DNA from: Methylacidiphilum caldifontis
GTDB lineage: Bacteria; Verrucomicrobiota; Verrucomicrobiia; Methylacidiphilales; CAMAQI01
Direction of reading: 5' to 3'
NCBI GenBank assembly: GCA_945860255.1
Contig: CAMAQI010000056.1
Span: 1-12,226, forward strand
Length of the DNA: 12,226 bases
Under the pieces are notes generated by a model, which saw nothing but the letters and a program-made list of their open reading frames with translations, had not been told where the DNA came from and made no database searches. Positions 4,144-12,226 of the stretch are shown here, in pieces; within the stretch, counting starts at the first letter, position 1, and the number at the start of each line of letters is the position of its first letter. Both the position numbers and the translations under genes were made by a program.

Positions 4144-4494
4144 TTATCGTTTTAAACGGGGAGCATCTTTCCAAAGACTCTCCAATCCGTAAAATCCACG
4201 ACGTTCTTGTAAAAAAAGATGGACCATCACATCTCCATAATCGACCACGATCCATTTACTCGCAGGAAATCCATCAATTCGCGGATTGCGATCGAGTTCT
4301 TCACGAACCTCTTTTTCAAGATAATTCGCAATCGCCTTGAGTTGGGGCTCTGACTCCGCAGAAATAATCACAAAAAAGTAGGTGGGTCCTTCGATTTTTC
4401 GTAAATCAAGAATAACAGGATCAACCGCCTTTTTATCTTCCGCAAGTTTTGCACAAAGTTTAGCAAGTTTCAATGAGTCTAAGGTAGATGACAT
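4144..4494 (-). CDS. rsfS: Ribosomal silencing factor RsfS (Iojap family)
   Basis: RsfS binds ribosomal protein uL14 on the large subunit and blocks joining of the subunits, slowing translation when nutrients are scarce. The 116-residue protein has the usual length and family signatures: an N-terminal helix (LKLAKLCAKLAEDKKA), DPVILDLR, a core strand-helix YFFVIISAESEPQLKAIANYL, then GFPASKWIVVDYGDVMVHLF and ERRGFYGLESLWKDAP. The SKWIVVDYGDVMVHLF and FYxLExLWxDA segments are the best-kept parts of the family. ATG 4494 lacks an obvious Shine-Dalgarno sequence. It lies 53 bases after the FIST gene and 15 bases before the next gene, so it probably begins or belongs to a minus-strand transcript with its two followers. 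In many bacteria rsfS neighbours nadD; that partner is not seen here. Confidence 0.93.
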   Translation of the reverse strand: MSSTLDSLKLAKLCAKLAEDKKAVDPVILDLRKIEGPTYFFVIISAESEPQLKAIANYLEKEVREELDRNPRIDGFPASKWIVVDYGDVMVHLFLQERRGFYGLESLWKDAPRLKR

Positions 4495-4547
4495 AAGGTT
4501 TAAGCTCTTGATTAACAGTGAATTAAGGAAGGAAAAGAGAAATCCAC

Positions 4548-5729
4548 TTAGATCTCATAAAAAAGTACAACGGAAACCGAGTAACCATGGGCATAACTCC
4601 GCTCTCCTACGGGACCAATCTCTCCATTTCCGAAGAATCCCGCCAAGGAAATCCCAGGAAAGATCTGGTCGATCATTTGTGCATCGTGATGCGACGATTT
4701 AAACAATTTCTCCCCTCTCCCCGTACAGGTACAAATCAGTGCTCCAAAAGGGGTACACCCTCCTAAATCCTCTTCCGCTTTAAGAAGCAACGAACGAAAA
4801 TCATCAGAGGCGGTTTGAGCGTCTCTTAACTGATATTGAAGGGTCTGCCCCACTCGTGGAAAGGCTCCGATCGAGACCGCCCCGGTATTGGGGTCGGCTC
4901 CGAAGATATTTCGAATTAAAAAGTCTCCACTTTTAAAGTCATCCACATATTCGCTCATCGCAAGTCCTGCAAAAATGTGGCCTTGAGCAATTTTCTTATC
5001 GGCGATCGGAAGCTCCTCATAAACGGTGTTTAAGACTTCGAGCGCAGGGAGGGAGCCTAATGAATAAAGGACGTTTTCGTTCACCTTTGTGATGGTTAAC
5101 GGCTCTCCAATCGGTCGACATCCTTGGGAAACAAGACACTGCACGCCAAAATCTCCATCCAAAGCCAACGCTAATGCCCCAGAAATGACTTTATCATTAT
5201 GAAAGACAGTTGCCCGTTGTTCTTGCGGATTGCCGCTGGCAAGTCCTCCAAAAACGGGGACTCCGGGATAGGCCTGACTCCACTCCTCGAGCCAATCCTC
5301 AATCGGAAACTGAAACGGATCGATGAAAGCCATCCAAAGTTTCACCGCTTCTGAATCAACTTGACTCCATTTCGACCAGGTCTTGGGCTGATCGATTTTT
5401 TGAAAGGAATCGGCCTCTATTTCAATAGGGGTCAATTTAATTCCCGGCATCGCAAAAAACATCATGGAAAAGCCGGGAGCCCCCTCCACTTCTGCGGTTC
5501 GACCGACCAAACCCCAGGCGGAGGTTCCCACCACGAGAGGAACGTGGCCATGGACTCGAATGACCTCAATAAAATCATGAAGTTGATCCATGTAATGAGG
5601 AGTCGCAAAAACAACCGCAAAGGTTGGATTTTGACCGAGTTCCGTACGGAGCATTGCCGCTGACTTTTGGACGATCGCCTCTTGATAATATCCGGTAACA
5701 ATCGTGCTGACTGATGAAAAACGATTCAT
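4548..5729 (-). CDS. FIST-domain (FIST_N + FIST_C) sensory protein
   Basis: A stand-alone FIST protein, 393 residues from ATG 5729. FIST domains are thought from genome context to bind small ligands such as amino acids in signal transduction; direct biochemistry is limited. FIST_N covers about residues 35-205 (GTSAWGLVG near 68, VPVFGGLASG near 157) and FIST_C about 210-385, with the characteristic CTGRG (about 334-338) and GFFGNGEIGPVG (364-375) near the end. There is no signal peptide, membrane helix or attached output domain, so it should be cytosolic and act through a partner. An upstream ATG at 5798 would add 23 poorly conserved-looking residues and run through the promoter, so 5729 is preferred. 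It is transcribed divergently from the membrane protein and dnaE genes and lies 53 bases before rsfS. Confidence 0.88.
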   Translation of the reverse strand: MNRFSSVSTIVTGYYQEAIVQKSAAMLRTELGQNPTFAVVFATPHYMDQLHDFIEVIRVHGHVPLVVGTSAWGLVGRTAEVEGAPGFSMMFFAMPGIKLTPIEIEADSFQKIDQPKTWSKWSQVDSEAVKLWMAFIDPFQFPIEDWLEEWSQAYPGVPVFGGLASGNPQEQRATVFHNDKVISGALALALDGDFGVQCLVSQGCRPIGEPLTITKVNENVLYSLGSLPALEVLNTVYEELPIADKKIAQGHIFAGLAMSEYVDDFKSGDFLIRNIFGADPNTGAVSIGAFPRVGQTLQYQLRDAQTASDDFRSLLLKAEEDLGGCTPFGALICTCTGRGEKLFKSSHHDAQMIDQIFPGISLAGFFGNGEIGPVGERSYAHGYSVSVVLFYEI

Positions 5730-5739
5730 TTGAGTAAAA

Positions 5740-5768
5740 AATATAATCGAGAAAGGCTTACTCGTCCA
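5740..5768 (-). promoter_or_regulatory. Probable promoter of the FIST gene
   Basis: On the minus strand, TGGACG (5763-5768) and TATATT (5740-5745) are 17 bases apart, a fair sigma-70 match. Transcription would start near 5733, only about four bases before ATG 5729, and no Shine-Dalgarno sequence is present, so the message may be nearly leaderless. Confidence 0.45.
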
Positions 5769-5817
5769 GCAGGAGTCGATCGAATGTTCAGTCCCCACGC
5801 TTGCTTGTTTTTAAAGG

Positions 5818-5846
5818 TTGACCTCAATCTTCGCTCTCCCTTGAAT
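5818..5846 (+). promoter_or_regulatory. Possible promoter of the membrane protein-dnaE-tadA set
   Basis: TTGACC (5818-5823), a 17-base spacer and a weak -10 TTGAAT (5841-5846) precede ATG 5855 by eight bases. The -35 is good and the -10 poor. If used, it also gives an almost leaderless message; no Shine-Dalgarno sequence precedes the ATG. Confidence 0.35.
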
Positions 5847-5854
5847 ATTGCTCT

Positions 5855-6259
5855 ATGGCACGTCGAGCAAGCGCACAACAAAACCCTCTCCTCCTTCTCA
5901 TTCTCTTTTTACTCGTGATTGGCCTAGGCATTGGGGGATTTTTTATCTTTCGGAAAAATAACGAGCCTTTCCGAACCATTCAGTCGATTGATATTTCGGT
6001 TTACCTCGAAAACGCCAATAGCCTCCGGGGAAATAGTTATAAGGTTGAGGCCGTGATTCAAAACTCCCTTGCTTGGGCCCCCTCAAAAGGAAGACTCTTT
6101 TCGGTCGAGGTCGAAACTTCCACAGGAAAAGAGATGATTCCGTTACTTATTCCGGCAGAACTCAATAACGTGAATGTCCAAAAAGGACAAAAGTTCTTTT
6201 TTAGGATTGAGGTTGTTCAAGAGGGACTCCTCCTCGTCAAAGAAATGACTAAGGCTTAA
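5855..6259 (+). CDS. Small single-pass membrane protein of unknown function
   Basis: A 134-residue protein with a short basic N-terminus (MARRASAQQN), one strongly hydrophobic helix (about residues 11-33, PLLLLILFLLVIGLGIGGFF) and a C-terminal domain of about 95 residues rich in alternating hydrophobic residues, probably all-beta. The Arg residues before the helix and the charged residues after it fit a signal anchor with the domain outside the cytoplasm; the topology is inferred. I do not recognise the family. It lies 18 bases before dnaE, on the same strand, and is probably co-transcribed with it, but nothing in the sequence ties it to replication. The start ATG has no Shine-Dalgarno sequence; no better in-frame start is seen. 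Confidence 0.75.
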   Translation: MARRASAQQNPLLLLILFLLVIGLGIGGFFIFRKNNEPFRTIQSIDISVYLENANSLRGNSYKVEAVIQNSLAWAPSKGRLFSVEVETSTGKEMIPLLIPAELNNVNVQKGQKFFFRIEVVQEGLLLVKEMTKA

Positions 6260-6277
6260 GGAATCCGTATTGGATTT

Positions 6278-9200
6278 ATGAGCCGTTTTATCCATCTTCA
6301 CGTCCACTCCGAATTTAGTCTGTTGGACGGAGCCTGTAGAACCAAAGATCTCGCCAAAAAAGCGAAAGCTCTCGGGATGCCTGCTTTAGCGATTACCGAT
6401 CATGGCAATCTTTTTGGCGCCATTGAATTTTACAAAAACTGTAAAGATCAAGGAGTGAAACCGATTATCGGTTGCGAAGTCTATCTCGCTCCAGGAAAGA
6501 TGACGGAAAAGAAAAGTTCCTCCGCCAAAGAGGCCTCAACTCATTTTCTCCTCCTTGCAAAAAATGAGATCGGTTACTTTAACTTAATTCAGCTCGTCAC
6601 TGCGGCCCATCTCGATGGGTTTTATTATAAACCACGAATTGATAAGGAGCTTCTTGCCCGCTACGCCCAAGGCCTTATTGGTACAAGCGCCTGTTTAAAA
6701 AGTGAGATTAATCAAGCCATTCTCAAAGGTTCCCTGAGCGAGGCTGAAAAATCGATTGATGACTTCAAACAAATCTTCGACCCCGGAGATTTCTATCTCG
6801 AAATGCATAATCACGGCCTCGCCGACCAGATGATTGTGAATCGAGCCCTTAAAGAGTACTCAAAAAAATTCTCCCTTCCTCTGGTCGCCGCTAATGATGT
6901 TCACTATATCGAACAAAGCCACAGTGAAGCCCATGATGTTCTTCTTTGTATCGGAACAGGCGCCCAAGTCAGCGATGAGAAGCGGATGCGCTATCCGTGC
7001 AACGAATTTTACTTCAAAACAGCCGAGGAGATGACGGCCCTTTTTCAAGAGACCCCAGAAGCGATCCAAAATACCTTAGAAATTGCTGAGAAATGCGATC
7101 TCAAGATAGAACTTGGGGTCAATAAATTTCCTGAGTACCTCCCTCCTGAGGGACATACGACCGTCTCCTACCTTCGTGATCTTTGTGATAAAGGATTGGA
7201 AAGTCGTTATGGAGACCGTGCCAAAACAGATCCTAAACTCCAAGAACGACTTCAATTCGAATTGGGAGTTCTCGAAAAAACAGGGTTTACCAGTTACTTT
7301 CTCATCACCTGGGACTTTATTCACTACGCCAAAACTCACGGAATTCCGGTGGGACCGGGGCGTGGAAGTGCCGCAGGAAGTATTATTTCTTATGTCCTTT
7401 CGATCACCGATCTCGATCCCCTCCGCTACGGTCTCTTTTTTGAACGATTCCTCAATCCAGAACGTATTTCACCCCCGGATATTGACATCGATTTCTGCTA
7501 TAATCGAAGACCGGAAGTGATTCAATATGTCCGTGAAAAATACGGCCATAACGCCGTTTCCCAAATTATCACCTTTGGGACTTTAGGGGCCAAAATGGTC
7601 GTTCGAGATGTCGCGCGTGTTTTAGGGGCGAGTTACTCCGATGGGGATCGTCTCTCGAAAATGATTCCGAAAGATCTCACCTTTACCTTGAATCGTGAGG
7701 TCGATAAACAGGGAAAAGCGATTGGGGGAACTGATATCGTTCCTGAGCTCAAAGCCGCCTACGAAAATGAGGAGCTCACCCGTCAAATTATTGATTTCGC
7801 CCTTCCTTTAGAAGGACTCACCCGTCAGGTCGGAGTTCATGCCGCGGGGGTGGTGATTTCAGACAAACCTCTCGTGACCTACATCCCCTTGACCCGAGAT
7901 GATGAAGGAAATGTCATTACCCAATACTCCATGGATTGGCTTGGAAAAGTCGGCATGCTCAAGATGGATTTTTTAGGGTTAAAAACACTCACCGTGATTC
8001 AAGAGGCCTTTGATCGAATTCAAAAAGAGACAGGCCAAGCCATCACGATGGATCAAATTCCGACCGATGACAAAAAGACCTACGACATGCTCCAAGCCGG
8101 TAAAACGATGGGGGTATTTCAATTGGAATCAGGGGGAATGGTCAATGCCTGTCGACTGATTAAGCCGGAGCGGATCGAAGATCTGATCGCCTTAGTCGCC
8201 CTCTATCGCCCTGGCCCCATGGAATTTATCCCGCTCTACGCCGAACGCAAAGCCGGAACGACAGCAGTTGAATATCCTCACGAACTTCTGCAGCAAATCT
8301 TAGAAGAGACCTACGGGGTCATTATCTATCAAGAGCAGGTCATGCAAGCGGCTCAGATCTTAGCCGGCTATACCCTCGGCGCTGCGGATGTTCTCCGACG
8401 AGCGATGGGTAAAAAAGATCCCGAAGAGATGGATAAACAGCGAGCCCAATTTATTGCGGGAGCGAAAACCCTTCATCAAATCCCCTCACAACGTGCGAGT
8501 GAAATTTTCGATATTCTCGATAAATTTGCCGGTTATGGATTTAATAAAGCCCATGCCGCTTGTTATGGCTATCTTGCCTATATCACCGCTTATCTCAAAG
8601 CGAATTACACCGTTCACATGATGGCCTCATTGATGTCCAACGACCTCAATAATCTGGATAAGGTCGCTCAGTTTATCGAAGAATCTAAAAATCTCGGAAT
8701 CACCATTGCCCCCCCTCATGTCAATGAAAGTGAAGCTCATTTTTCAACCGGACCCCAACAAATTCGATTCGGTCTCGCGGCGATTAAAAATGCTGGAGAA
8801 AATGCCGTACTTCAAATTGTTAAGGCTCGCAAAGAGGGGTCCCCTTATTCCTCGCTGAGTGAGATTTGCTCTCGCGTCGAAGCACGAAGCATTAATAAGA
8901 AAACATTGGAAAGCCTCATTAAGTCAGGGGCCTGTGATTGTTTCGGATCGACTCGAGCTCAACTTTTCACCGAAATCGATCAAGCCCTCGCCTCCGCAAC
9001 ACGAGATGCCAAAGACAGGGAGATGGGGCAAGGCTCGTTACTCGACTTTCTCGATGAAAAACCAGGGGCGACCCCGACCAAAAAGAGCAGTACTCCCCCT
9101 CTCCTTGAATGGCCAACGCGCGAAAAACTTGCTTACGAAAAAGAGCTGATCGGGATTTATCTCAGTGGACATCCGTTAGAAGACTATCTGAACGAAATTG

Positions 9201-9823
9201 CGGGGCTCCAGATGAAGAAAATCGGAGAATTGACCACCGCCGATGCCGATAAAGAGTACCGATTCGCCGGAATTATCACCAAAGTCGAGGTCCGGATGAA
9301 CAAAGATAATAAGCCCTGGGCACGTTGTCAGTTAGAGGATCAAACAGGAACCTTTGAAATTCTCTCTTTTACCCGAGAGTACGAACAGTGGGAAAAACCG
9401 TTCCAAGCAGGAGATATTGTCACGGTCTACGGAGCGATTAGCAATCGTGAGGAGATTTTATCTCTTCGCTGTCGTGAGATACTTTCGATCGAAACCGCAC
9501 GAACTCGAATGTATCAAGCCTTTTGTCTTGATCTACAGCTTTTAGAATGGAATACCGAAAAAATTCATAACCTCCATCAATGGATTCAAAATTATCCAGG
9601 AGCGACGAAGTTTCGTTTGCGAATGATTCTTCCGAATAGAGATTACGTTGAACTCGATGCGAAGAATCAATATGGAGTCGAGGTTTCTCCGTTATTTCTT
9701 GGTGACTTAAAGAAACGATATCCCCTTTTAAAGTGGAAAATTATCACTCCTCAGGAGCTTCCGAAAAAAGAATCGAAATTTGGATTCGGAGCCAAAAAAT
9801 GGGTAAAGAAGGGATCAAAATGA
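6278..9823 (+). CDS. dnaE: DNA polymerase III subunit alpha (DnaE)
   Basis: The catalytic subunit of the replicative DNA polymerase, 1181 residues, close to the E. coli length of 1160. Domains in order: PHP (about 5-280, with HLHVH, ITDHGNLFG and ANDVHY); the palm with GPGRGS (359-364) and PDIDIDF, whose catalytic Asp401 and Asp403 fall at the same numbers as in E. coli; the third catalytic Asp at about 564 (KMDFLGLKTLT); fingers; a helix-hairpin-helix region (GFNKAHAACYGYLAYITAYL); an internal clamp-binding motif QGSLLDF (918-924); and a C-terminal OB fold (YRFAGIITKV to LRCREI). The PHP metal ligands lost in E. coli appear intact here. ATG 6278 has no close Shine-Dalgarno sequence (AAGGA is about 16 bases away). 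The stop TGA overlaps the ATG of tadA. The protein ends in a short basic tail (KKWVKKGSK). Confidence 0.97.
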   Translation: MSRFIHLHVHSEFSLLDGACRTKDLAKKAKALGMPALAITDHGNLFGAIEFYKNCKDQGVKPIIGCEVYLAPGKMTEKKSSSAKEASTHFLLLAKNEIGYFNLIQLVTAAHLDGFYYKPRIDKELLARYAQGLIGTSACLKSEINQAILKGSLSEAEKSIDDFKQIFDPGDFYLEMHNHGLADQMIVNRALKEYSKKFSLPLVAANDVHYIEQSHSEAHDVLLCIGTGAQVSDEKRMRYPCNEFYFKTAEEMTALFQETPEAIQNTLEIAEKCDLKIELGVNKFPEYLPPEGHTTVSYLRDLCDKGLESRYGDRAKTDPKLQERLQFELGVLEKTGFTSYFLITWDFIHYAKTHGIPVGPGRGSAAGSIISYVLSITDLDPLRYGLFFERFLNPERISPPDIDIDFCYNRRPEVIQYVREKYGHNAVSQIITFGTLGAKMVVRDVARVLGASYSDGDRLSKMIPKDLTFTLNREVDKQGKAIGGTDIVPELKAAYENEELTRQIIDFALPLEGLTRQVGVHAAGVVISDKPLVTYIPLTRDDEGNVITQYSMDWLGKVGMLKMDFLGLKTLTVIQEAFDRIQKETGQAITMDQIPTDDKKTYDMLQAGKTMGVFQLESGGMVNACRLIKPERIEDLIALVALYRPGPMEFIPLYAERKAGTTAVEYPHELLQQILEETYGVIIYQEQVMQAAQILAGYTLGAADVLRRAMGKKDPEEMDKQRAQFIAGAKTLHQIPSQRASEIFDILDKFAGYGFNKAHAACYGYLAYITAYLKANYTVHMMASLMSNDLNNLDKVAQFIEESKNLGITIAPPHVNESEAHFSTGPQQIRFGLAAIKNAGENAVLQIVKARKEGSPYSSLSEICSRVEARSINKKTLESLIKSGACDCFGSTRAQLFTEIDQALASATRDAKDREMGQGSLLDFLDEKPGATPTKKSSTPPLLEWPTREKLAYEKELIGIYLSGHPLEDYLNEIAGLQMKKIGELTTADADKEYRFAGIITKVEVRMNKDNKPWARCQLEDQTGTFEILSFTREYEQWEKPFQAGDIVTVYGAISNREEILSLRCREILSIETARTRMYQAFCLDLQLLEWNTEKIHNLHQWIQNYPGATKFRLRMILPNRDYVELDAKNQYGVEVSPLFLGDLKKRYPLLKWKIITPQELPKKESKFGFGAKKWVKKGSK

Positions 9824-10314
9824 TCGACCATCAATCCGATGAACACTGGATGAGCGAGGCGATGCGCTTAGCAAAAAAAGCGGCTCAAGCCGGTGAAGTG
9901 CCGGTCGGAGCGATCATCGTCCATGAGGGAAACGCCATCGGACGCGCCTACAATCAAGTGGAAACCTTGAAAGATGCCACAGCCCATGCAGAGATGCTTG
10001 CCTTGACTCAAGCCCAGTCCGTCATTGGCGATTGGCGACTCACGGAGTCAGTCCTCTATGTGACTAAGGAACCCTGTCCCATGTGCGCAGGAGCGATCGT
10101 CCACTGTCGACTCAAAAGAGTTGTGTTTGGAGTCTCTGATGGAAAAGCAGGAGCATGCGGCGGTGCGATTAATCTTTTAGCACTCCCTGGACTGAATCAT
10201 CGCTGTGAGATTACTCCGGGAATCCGCGCCGAGGAAAGTAAAGCGATCCTCCAAGATTTTTTTCGTGAAAAACGAGCTCACAATCGTCTCTCCCTCACAG
10301 AAGACCTCGATTAA
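9820..10314 (+). CDS. tadA: tRNA-specific adenosine deaminase TadA
   Basis: TadA deaminates adenosine 34 to inosine in the anticodon of tRNA-Arg(ACG), letting one tRNA read several Arg codons; it works as a zinc-dependent homodimer in the cytosol. From ATG 9820 the protein has 164 residues, the family length. The zinc site is complete: His56 and the proton-shuttling Glu58 in HAEMLAL, and Cys86 and Cys89 in PCPMCAGAI. GEVPVGAIIV near the start and DGKAGACGGAINLL are also typical. The ATG overlaps the dnaE stop (ATGA, 9820-9823) and follows GAAGGGA, so 9820 is preferred to an in-frame ATG at 9733 that would lie 90 bases inside dnaE. The stop overlaps that of the converging kinase gene. A related guanine or cytidine-type deaminase is less likely given the sequence around the motifs. 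Confidence 0.94.
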   Translation: MIDHQSDEHWMSEAMRLAKKAAQAGEVPVGAIIVHEGNAIGRAYNQVETLKDATAHAEMLALTQAQSVIGDWRLTESVLYVTKEPCPMCAGAIVHCRLKRVVFGVSDGKAGACGGAINLLALPGLNHRCEITPGIRAEESKAILQDFFREKRAHNRLSLTEDLD

Positions 10315-12226
10315 TTTAAACGATTACGGATGATTCTAACCAGTTCATTGGGAGAAAACGGTTTTTGAATGAAATTAATTCCCGAATCAAGAACCGTGTC
10401 TCCTGAAACAAGTCGAGGACTATAACCACTACAGAAAATGACTTTTGTATTCGGATCATGTGCGATGATTCGTTTTGCCATTTCACAGCCACTCATTCCC
10501 CCAGGCATCATGATATCCGTGAGCACAAGACGGATCTCATTTTTTTGATGTGCCCAAATCACGAGGGCTTGAGCGGCACTTGCCGCTTCGATCGTTTGAT
10601 ACCCCTGTCGCTTCAAAACAGCCACCATCATCGCTCGAACGGCCGCTTCATCCTCAACGACCAAGATTAATTCATTATTCCCTTTAACGCTGATCTCTTC
10701 TGTTTTTACGGGATCGGTCTTGAAGACTGTTTTTTCTGAAATCGGAAAACAGATCTTAAACGTACTTCCCACTCCAAGCTCAGAATCAACCTCAATAATT
10801 CCATGATGTTGAGTCACAATTCCATACACCGTCGAAAGGCCTAATCCCGTTCCTCTTCCGATCTCTTTTGTGGTAAAAAAGGGATCAAAGATATGCTCGC
10901 GAGTTTTTCGATCACTCCCACATCCGGTATCCAGAACTTCGATGGAAATTGCATTCTTTTTATTTAAACTTTCAAAATTTTTAAGTGCCGGGTGAGTGGT
11001 CGTTGAGGTTCGAACGGTCAAGACCCCCCCCTCATTCATCGCATCTCGGGCATTTACCACAAGATTCATTAATATTTGCTCCACCATTCCCTTATCCCCT
11101 TCAAACATCGGAAGATCTGGATCGGAATCGACTTTAAATTGAACTCTCTCCCCTAAAAGTCGCATCAACATCATCGACATCTCGGCGATCACCTGATTCA
11201 CATCAATCAACTTTAATTGAATGACCTGTTGTCGACTAAAGGCCAAAAGCTGTCCTGTTAAGGAGGCCGCACGATTCGCGGCGATGGAGATCTCTTGAAG
11301 ATAGTCTTTTAAAGAATTGGGATTCTCCTCCATCAAAGCGAGATCGGCATAGCCTTGAATCGCCGTTAAAATATTGTTAAAATCATGAGCAATCCCCCCA
11401 GCCAAACGCCCAATGGAATCCATTTTTTGTGAATGCCTGAGCTGCTCGGTTAAGAGCCGTCGATCCGAGACATCACGAGAGTTCACCACGATTCCGCGAA
11501 CCGAGGGATTTTCTAATAAATTAATTCCAATCGATTCAATGTGGATCCACTCTCCATCCGATTTCTTAAATCGGTACTCAAAAGTTTCTTTAGCATGGGA
11601 GTCTCGCATGAGGTTCTCAAAAATCTCTCGGACGCGCCCCAAATCCTCGGGATGAACAAAGGCAAAGGTCTGCTGACCTTCCATTTCCTCAACGGAATAG
11701 CCCACAATTTTTTCGCAGGCAGGACTCGCAAAATGAATCACTCCATTGGCATCGAGAATCGTAATAACATCATAGGAGTTTTGAACAAGCGATCGAAATC
11801 TCTGTTCACTCATTAAAAGGGCCTGCTCAACTTGGTACTGCTTGGTCACATCGAGAGCCAACATCAGTCGAACATCTTGATCGAGGAGATCATACTCATG
11901 GATTGATAGATGGACGTGGATCGACTCTCGTCTCCGATTCAAATGAATCCAAGTTCCAGCGATACGAACGATCTCTTTCTCTGAACTAAGAACTTTCTGA
12001 ATATCCTCTTGATCCTTTTTAGGATGAAGATCTAAAAGACTCAGCCCTAAAAACTCCTCCCGAGAATAGCCATATTGACGAATCGCCGCCTCATTCGCCC
12101 CTAAAACTTTAAAGGTCTTAGAATCGTAGATCCACATCGAATGCGGATTCGATTCAAATAAAATCTGATAACGATCCTTAGAAGCCTGAAACCGTTGCTG
12201 TAACTCCTTTTGAACCGTTATATTCG
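10311..12226 (-). CDS. PAS-containing hybrid sensor histidine kinase with receiver domain, N-terminus outside the window
   Basis: A two-component hybrid kinase. The frame stays open to the window edge, so the Met at 12137 is internal; the residue numbers here count from it. Visible parts: a linker resembling the end of an earlier PAS block (ITVQKELQQRF) before 12137; a PAS domain (to about 95); a second PAS with PAC tail (about 112-225); a HisKA dimerisation domain with phosphorylated His251 in GGIAHDFNNILT; a HATPase_c domain with N-box NLVVNARDAM (358-367), DTGCG (403-407), FDPFFTTK and GTGLGLSTVYG; and a receiver domain (about 488-606) with acidic pocket VEDE, phospho-acceptor Asp541 in LTDIMMPGG and Lys592. 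No transmembrane helix is seen in this portion. The residue after DTGCG is Ser rather than the usual Met, probably tolerated. Signal and target are unknown; no partner regulator is adjacent. Confidence 0.93.
   Translation of the reverse strand, partial: NITVQKELQQRFQASKDRYQILFESNPHSMWIYDSKTFKVLGANEAAIRQYGYSREEFLGLSLLDLHPKKDQEDIQKVLSSEKEIVRIAGTWIHLNRRRESIHVHLSIHEYDLLDQDVRLMLALDVTKQYQVEQALLMSEQRFRSLVQNSYDVITILDANGVIHFASPACEKIVGYSVEEMEGQQTFAFVHPEDLGRVREIFENLMRDSHAKETFEYRFKKSDGEWIHIESIGINLLENPSVRGIVVNSRDVSDRRLLTEQLRHSQKMDSIGRLAGGIAHDFNNILTAIQGYADLALMEENPNSLKDYLQEISIAANRAASLTGQLLAFSRQQVIQLKLIDVNQVIAEMSMMLMRLLGERVQFKVDSDPDLPMFEGDKGMVEQILMNLVVNARDAMNEGGVLTVRTSTTTHPALKNFESLNKKNAISIEVLDTGCGSDRKTREHIFDPFFTTKEIGRGTGLGLSTVYGIVTQHHGIIEVDSELGVGSTFKICFPISEKTVFKTDPVKTEEISVKGNNELILVVEDEAAVRAMMVAVLKRQGYQTIEAASAAQALVIWAHQKNEIRLVLTDIMMPGGMSGCEMAKRIIAHDPNTKVIFCSGYSPRLVSGDTVLDSGINFIQKPFSPNELVRIIRNRLN

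Noticed and set aside
5730..5798. The longer FIST start at 5798
   Set aside because: The added 23 residues do not look like a FIST start and the region contains a good minus-strand promoter next to ATG 5729.
9733..9819. A longer tadA start at 9733
   Set aside because: It would overlap dnaE by about 90 bases and add residues unlike TadA; ATG 9820 overlaps the dnaE stop and has a Shine-Dalgarno sequence.

Overview
The window looks like a chromosomal segment of a Gram-negative bacterium of moderate G+C. The neighbourhood (stand-alone FIST-domain protein, lone Flp-type pilin, RsfS, a PHP-DnaE polymerase with intact PHP ligands, a PAS hybrid kinase) and several genes with weak or no Shine-Dalgarno sequence suggest the PVC group, perhaps Verrucomicrobiota or a relative such as Omnitrophota. 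That placement is a low-confidence inference: no rRNA or other decisive marker is present.

Left part, about 1-2980, is accessory DNA. It opens inside a type I restriction-modification methyltransferase gene (hsdM, + strand). What follows is rearranged: a 5' stub of a DUF1016/YhcG-type PDDEXK nuclease gene (+) is cut off by an inverted, decayed copy of a GIY-YIG nuclease gene (-). Then come tRNA-Asn(GTT), a cluster of degenerate REP-like palindromes, an intact GIY-YIG gene (+), a palindromic element, and finally (-) a 3' stub of a DUF1016 gene fused to the first codons of an hsdS gene, preceded by the tail of one further unrecognised gene. No full hsdS or hsdR is visible. Two GIY-YIG copies facing away from the tRNA, set among restriction-gene fragments, are the most unusual structure here.

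Middle part, about 2920-5800: a lone Flp/type IVb prepilin gene has its own promoter, a near-ideal Shine-Dalgarno sequence and a strong terminator. Facing it is a minus-strand run: a FIST-domain protein, RsfS, an unrecognised 124-aa protein and a protein with a sigma-70 region-4-like helix-turn-helix. The last three are tightly packed and probably co-transcribed.

Right part, about 5800-12226: a probable divergent promoter region drives the plus-strand set of a small single-pass membrane protein, dnaE (replicative polymerase alpha subunit) and tadA (tRNA adenosine deaminase). dnaE and tadA overlap by ATGA. tadA converges with, and overlaps at the stop codons, a minus-strand PAS-PAS-histidine kinase-receiver gene whose N-terminus lies outside the window.

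The right two thirds are ordinary core genes. The left fifth is a decayed defence and mobile-gene junction around a tRNA.
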